Source: an uncultured Collinsella sp. (GTDB lineage: Bacteria > Actinomycetota > Coriobacteriia > Coriobacteriales > Coriobacteriaceae). From it: a stretch of DNA of 62,395 nt. Positions within the stretch are counted from its first letter, which is position 1. Every line of letters starts with the position of its first letter. The notes under the pieces are model-generated. The model searched no databases. It was not told where the DNA came from and saw only the letters and a program-made list of their open reading frames with translations. This document shows positions 59,308 to 62,395 of this stretch, in pieces. The stretch lies in contig CAJKFS010000008.1 in NCBI GenBank assembly GCA_905199225.1, forward strand, positions 1 through 62,395, in the 5' to 3' direction. A program made the translations under genes and the position numbers.

Positions 59308-61956
59308 CTAGCAGACGGCGTAGTCCTGGGGCTCGCGGCCGTAGTAGGCGTCCAGGTAGAGCTCCTTGATCTCGCTCATGAGCGGGTAGCGCGGGTTAGC
59401 GCCGGTGCACTGGTCGTTGAATGCCTGCTCGGTCATCTCGTCGAGGGTGTCGAGGAAGTACTGCTCGTCAACACCGTAGTCGGCGATGGTCTTCTTGACA
59501 CCGATGAAGTCCTTGAGCTCCTCGAGCTTCGTGATGAAGTTCTCGAAGACCTCCTTGTCGTCCTTGCCCTCGATGCCGCAGTACTTGGCCATCTCGGCGT
59601 AGTTGTGCAGCGCGTTGGGGTAAGGATACTGGGAGAAGGTACCCATCTTGACGGGAGCCTCGGCGGCGTTGTAGCGCATGACGCGGGTCAGGATGACGGC
59701 GTTAGCGATGCCGTGGGGCAGGTGATGGAAAGCGCCGAGCTTGTGAGCCATGGAGTGGTTGAGGCCCAGGAAGGCGTTGGCGAAGGCCATACCGGCCATG
59801 CAGGAGGCGTTGTGCATCTCCTCGCGGGCGTGCGGGTCCTTGGCGCCGTTCGTGAAGCTGGAGGGCAGGTTCTCAAAGACGAGCTTGGCAGCGCGCTCGG
59901 AGAGGCCCTTGGTGTAGTCGGAAGCCATGATGGAGACGTAGGACTCGATGGCGTGGGTCATGACGTCGATGCCGGAGGCAGCGGTCAGGCCGCGCGGGGC
60001 GGTCATGCAGTTGTCGGCGTCGACGATAGCCATGTTGGGGAGCAGCGCGTAGTCGGCGAGCGGCCACTTGATGCCGGTCTCCTTGTCGGTGATGATGGCG
60101 AACGGCGTGCACTCGGAGCCGGTACCCGAGGAGGTCGGGACGGCGACGAAGTAGGCCTTCTTGCCCATCTCGGGGAAGGTGAAGATACGCTTGCGGATGT
60201 CCATGAAGTCCATGGCCATGTCCTCAAACTTGCACTCGGGGTGCTCGTACATCATCCACATGATCTTGCCGGCGTCCATAGCGGAGCCACCGCCGACGGC
60301 GATGATGACGTCCGGCTCAAAGAGAGCCATCTGCTTGGCGCCGCGACGTGCGCACTGCAGCGACGGATCGGGCTCGACGTCGTAGAAGCAGTCGTGGGCG
60401 ATGCCCATCTCGTCGAGCTTGGCCTCGATGGCGCGGGTGTTGCCATTCTTGAAGAGGAACTGGTCGGTAACGATGAAGGCGCGCTTCTTGCCCATGACGT
60501 TGCCCAGCTCGTCGAGGGCGACGGGCGTGGAACCCTTCTTGAAGTAGACCTTCTCGGGAGCGCGGAACCACAGCATGTTCTCACGGCGCTCGGCCACAGT
60601 CTTAACGTTGATCAAGTGCTTCACCCCAACGTTCTCGGAGACGGAGTTGCCGCCCCAGGAGCCGCAGCCCAGGGTCAGAGACGGCTTCATGCCAAAGTTG
60701 TACAGGTCACCGATGCCACCGTGCGAGGACGGGGTGTTGATGACGATGCGGCAGGCCTTCATGACGTGCTCGAACAGGCTGATCTTCTCGGCCTGGGCGG
60801 GGTGCACGTACAGAGAGGCGGTGTGGCCCGGGCCACCGGCGAGCACCAGGTGCTCGGCCTTGTCGACGGCCTCCTGGAAGTCCTTGGCGTGGTACATGGC
60901 CAGGACCGGGGAGAGCTTCTCGTGGGAGAACTCCTCCTTGGCGGGGTCGGTGGAGGTGACCTCGGCGATCAGGATCTTGGTCTTGGCGGGAACCTCGATA
61001 CCGGCGAGCTCGGCGATCTTGGCAGCGGCCATGCCGGGGATGCGGTGATCGAGAGCGCCGTTCTTGAACATGGCGGCACGCAGGGCCTCCATCTCGGCAC
61101 CCTGCTTGACGAAGTAGCAGCCGCGCTTCTGGAACTCGGCCTTAACCTGGTCATAGATGCTGTCGATGACGGTCACGGACTGCTCGGAAGCGCAGATCAT
61201 GCCGTTGTCGAAGGTCTTGGAGTGGATGATGGAGTTGACGGCGAGCAGCACGTCGGCTGTGTCGTCGATGACGACCGGGGTGTTACCGGCGCCAACGCCC
61301 AGGGCGGGCTTGCCCGAGGAGTAAGCGGCCTTGACCATGCCCGGGCCACCGGTGGCGAGGATGATGTCGACGTCGCGCATGACCATGTTGGTCAGCTCGA
61401 TGGAGGGGACATCGACCCAGCCGATGATGCCCTCGGGGGCGCCGGCCTTGACGGCGGCGTCAAGCACGAGCTTGGCGGCGGCTATGGTGCACTTGGCGGC
61501 AGCCGGGTGCGGGGAGATGATGATGGCGTTGCGGGTCTTCAGGCAGATCAGCGTCTTGAAGATCGCGGTGGAGGTGGGGTTGGTCGTCGGGATGACGGCG
61601 CCCACGATGCCGATGGGCTCGGCGATCTTGGTGATGCCGTAAGCCTCGTCGCGCTCCAGGACACCACAGGTCTTGGTGTTCTTGTAAGCGTTGTAGATGT
61701 ACTCTGCGGCGTAGTGGTTCTTGATGACCTTGTCCTCAAGAACGCCGCGGCCGGTCTCCTCGATGGCCATCTTCGCCAACGGGATACGAGCCTTGTTGGC
61801 GGCCATGGCGGCCTCATAGAAGATCTTGTCGACCTGCTCCTGCGTGTACGTAGCAAAAAGCGCCTGGGCCTCTCGCATCTGAGCGAGCTTAGCCTCAAGC
61901 GCCTCTACGTTGTCCACAATTGCGGGAGTAGTGTTTTCCGGTGACTTTTTCACCAT
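59308..61956 (-). CDS. adhE: Bifunctional acetaldehyde-CoA / alcohol dehydrogenase
   Basis: Reduces acetyl-CoA to ethanol in two steps, regenerating NAD during fermentation. 882 residues. N-terminal aldehyde dehydrogenase with catalytic Cys255 in GMICASEQ, GVGAGNTPVVID and PTTNPTSTAIFK; a linker near 450; then iron-dependent alcohol dehydrogenase with GGGSAMDAGK, DVMTHAIESYVS and NHSMAHKLGAFHHLPHG (iron-binding His). Members form filaments (spirosomes), so filament formation is expected. The upstream region has a strong inverted repeat that could be an operator. AAGGAGA lies six bases before the ATG. Confidence 0.97.
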   Translation of the reverse strand: MVKKSPENTTPAIVDNVEALEAKLAQMREAQALFATYTQEQVDKIFYEAAMAANKARIPLAKMAIEETGRGVLEDKVIKNHYAAEYIYNAYKNTKTCGVLERDEAYGITKIAEPIGIVGAVIPTTNPTSTAIFKTLICLKTRNAIIISPHPAAAKCTIAAAKLVLDAAVKAGAPEGIIGWVDVPSIELTNMVMRDVDIILATGGPGMVKAAYSSGKPALGVGAGNTPVVIDDTADVLLAVNSIIHSKTFDNGMICASEQSVTVIDSIYDQVKAEFQKRGCYFVKQGAEMEALRAAMFKNGALDHRIPGMAAAKIAELAGIEVPAKTKILIAEVTSTDPAKEEFSHEKLSPVLAMYHAKDFQEAVDKAEHLVLAGGPGHTASLYVHPAQAEKISLFEHVMKACRIVINTPSSHGGIGDLYNFGMKPSLTLGCGSWGGNSVSENVGVKHLINVKTVAERRENMLWFRAPEKVYFKKGSTPVALDELGNVMGKKRAFIVTDQFLFKNGNTRAIEAKLDEMGIAHDCFYDVEPDPSLQCARRGAKQMALFEPDVIIAVGGGSAMDAGKIMWMMYEHPECKFEDMAMDFMDIRKRIFTFPEMGKKAYFVAVPTSSGTGSECTPFAIITDKETGIKWPLADYALLPNMAIVDADNCMTAPRGLTAASGIDVMTHAIESYVSIMASDYTKGLSERAAKLVFENLPSSFTNGAKDPHAREEMHNASCMAGMAFANAFLGLNHSMAHKLGAFHHLPHGIANAVILTRVMRYNAAEAPVKMGTFSQYPYPNALHNYAEMAKYCGIEGKDDKEVFENFITKLEELKDFIGVKKTIADYGVDEQYFLDTLDEMTEQAFNDQCTGANPRYPLMSEIKELYLDAYYGREPQDYAVC

Positions 61957-61996
61957 TTGTGTCTCCTTGCGATCGGAGATTTACCCTACGCCTTGC

Positions 61997-62002
61997 ATGA
62001 TA
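61997..62002 (-). promoter_or_regulatory. -10 box for adhE
   Basis: TATCAT on the minus strand, about 41 bases before the ATG. No good -35 hexamer at 16-18 bases, so an activator or another promoter may be involved. Confidence 0.4.
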
Positions 62003-62048
62003 GCAAGAAATTATTCGGCGAACGGTCAGATTCCTCTAAAAGGCACAC

Positions 62049-62078
62049 TAAAACGCTTCAATAAACTGAAACGTTTTA
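62049..62078. promoter_or_regulatory. Operator-like inverted repeat upstream of adhE
   Basis: TAAAACGCTTCA and TGAAACGTTTTA are inverted copies (11 of 12 paired) around ATAAAC. Each arm contains a LacI/CcpA-type half palindrome (AAACGCTT, AAACGTTT), with centres 18 bases apart. It does not match the Rex consensus. Between 61957 and 62107 there is otherwise no reading frame of note. Confidence 0.5.
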
Positions 62079-62107
62079 ACTAAAATTATCAGCTTGCTGC
62101 ATCGCCC

Positions 62108-62370
62108 CACTCATTGGGGACGGTCTTACATGAGTATTTCAATCGGAAAACGGGAAGAACGGGCCATCTTTTTGACAATTGCTATTCGCGGTTCGCGGTT
62201 GAGTCGGACGTGCAGGCGGTGCGGCTGCTCGATTATGTCCATCTCAATCCTGTGAAAGGCGCGCTCGACTCGCTCGATGCGTACCGCTGGTCAAGCTACA
62301 AGGCATACCAGCTGGGCTACGATCCCTTTGACATCTGCAAACACTCATGTAAGTCTGTCCCCAATGGGTG
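62108..62370. mobile_element. 263-bp palindrome-flanked element with transposase remnant
   Basis: Left repeat 62108-62134 and right repeat 62344-62370 are inverted copies with 24 of 27 matching bases. They contain CCATTGGGGAC or its variant. The 209-base interior encodes part of a REP-associated transposase. The right repeat carries GTCTGTCCCC, also found in the palindrome at 1947-1985. It fits a REP/MITE-type element. Confidence 0.7.
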
Positions 62371-62395
62371 CAAAAAGGCGCCCTCCACATGGAGG
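62114..62395 (+). pseudogene. REP-associated (RAYT/IS200-like) transposase, C-terminal fragment
   Basis: The frame from 62114 (TTG) reads to the window edge without a stop. EYFNRKTGRTGHLFDNCY, LLDYVHLNPVKGAL and YRWSSYKAYQLGYDPF are the C-terminal signature of Y1-type REP transposases. The N-terminal HUH (His-x-His) part and the catalytic Tyr region are absent; sequence before 62108 is the adhE promoter region. It is therefore a 5'-truncated remnant, probably inactive. Whether the frame ends soon after the window cannot be seen. Confidence 0.75.

Noticed and set aside
59605..61944. 779-codon open frame on the plus strand opposite adhE
   Set aside because: It lies entirely opposite the highly conserved adhE gene and has the low-complexity Gly/Asp/Val/Leu composition of an antisense shadow.
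62049..62078. Rex binding site at adhE
   Set aside because: The known TTGTGAA/TTCACAA-type consensus is not present; the repeat is LacI-like instead.
1..62395. CRISPR array, prophage, integrative element or rRNA genes
   Set aside because: No regularly spaced repeats, phage structural genes, integrase other than the Xer housekeeping recombinase, or rRNA sequences were seen.

Overview
The window is a GC-rich chromosomal segment. Its gene content, operon order, frequent TTG/GTG starts and near absence of foreign genes suggest an anaerobic actinobacterium of the class Coriobacteriia, most likely Collinsella or a close relative. This is an inference from gene families and composition; no rRNA is present to confirm it. 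Almost everything is housekeeping. Accessory DNA is limited to the two ends: an ATPase/DUF4869 pair on the left and a REP-transposase remnant on the right.

Layout. 1-1356 (minus): a translationally coupled pair, a P-loop ATPase running off the window and a DUF4869 protein. 1487-9920 (minus): a compact aromatic amino acid operon, aroF-tyrA-aroB-aroA-aroC-pheA-aroE::aroK-aroQ. It encodes every step from DAHP synthase to chorismate plus the committed Phe and Tyr steps. A hairpin with a T-run sits just before aroF and looks like an attenuator. 10084-10247: tRNA-Arg(CCG) with its own promoter and terminator. 10277-16212: a P-type ATPase, then a zinc-ribbon membrane protein, a cyclophilin and a TPR membrane protein. 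16328-22288: the rod-shape cluster mreB-mreC-mreD-mrdA(PBP2)-rodA. 22307-25933: a DUF697-like protein and the radical-SAM pair TIGR03960/TIGR03936. 25930-30004: rplU-rpmA-obgE-nadD-yqeK-rsfS (ribosome assembly and NAD). 30104-31318 (minus): dinB.

31474-34049: rpsP-khpA-rimM-trmD-lepB. 34109-41107: glyQ-glyS, then the PPDK regulatory protein and ppdK, an anaerobic pyruvate/PEP switch. 41223-47942: rplS, rnhB, yraN, comM, dprA, trmFO and a Xer recombinase that appears to start at a non-canonical ATA codon. 47992-58275: rpsB-tsf, then pyrH-frr-uppS-cdsA-dxr-rseP-ispG-proS, which links translation, undecaprenyl/MEP isoprenoid and phospholipid synthesis. 58454-61956 (minus): a small kinase-like protein and bifunctional adhE (ethanol fermentation). 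adhE is preceded by a LacI-operator-like inverted repeat. 62108-62370: a 263-bp element with 27-bp inverted repeats around the C-terminal part of a REP-associated (RAYT) transposase.

No prophage, CRISPR array, plasmid origin or rRNA is visible. The most unusual items are the putative aroF attenuator with a second perfect 10-bp complement, the ATA-start Xer gene, a winged-helix-like insertion in the site-2 protease, the palindrome-flanked transposase remnant, the phased TTTACC repeats before ppdK, and the ATPase/DUF4869 pair.
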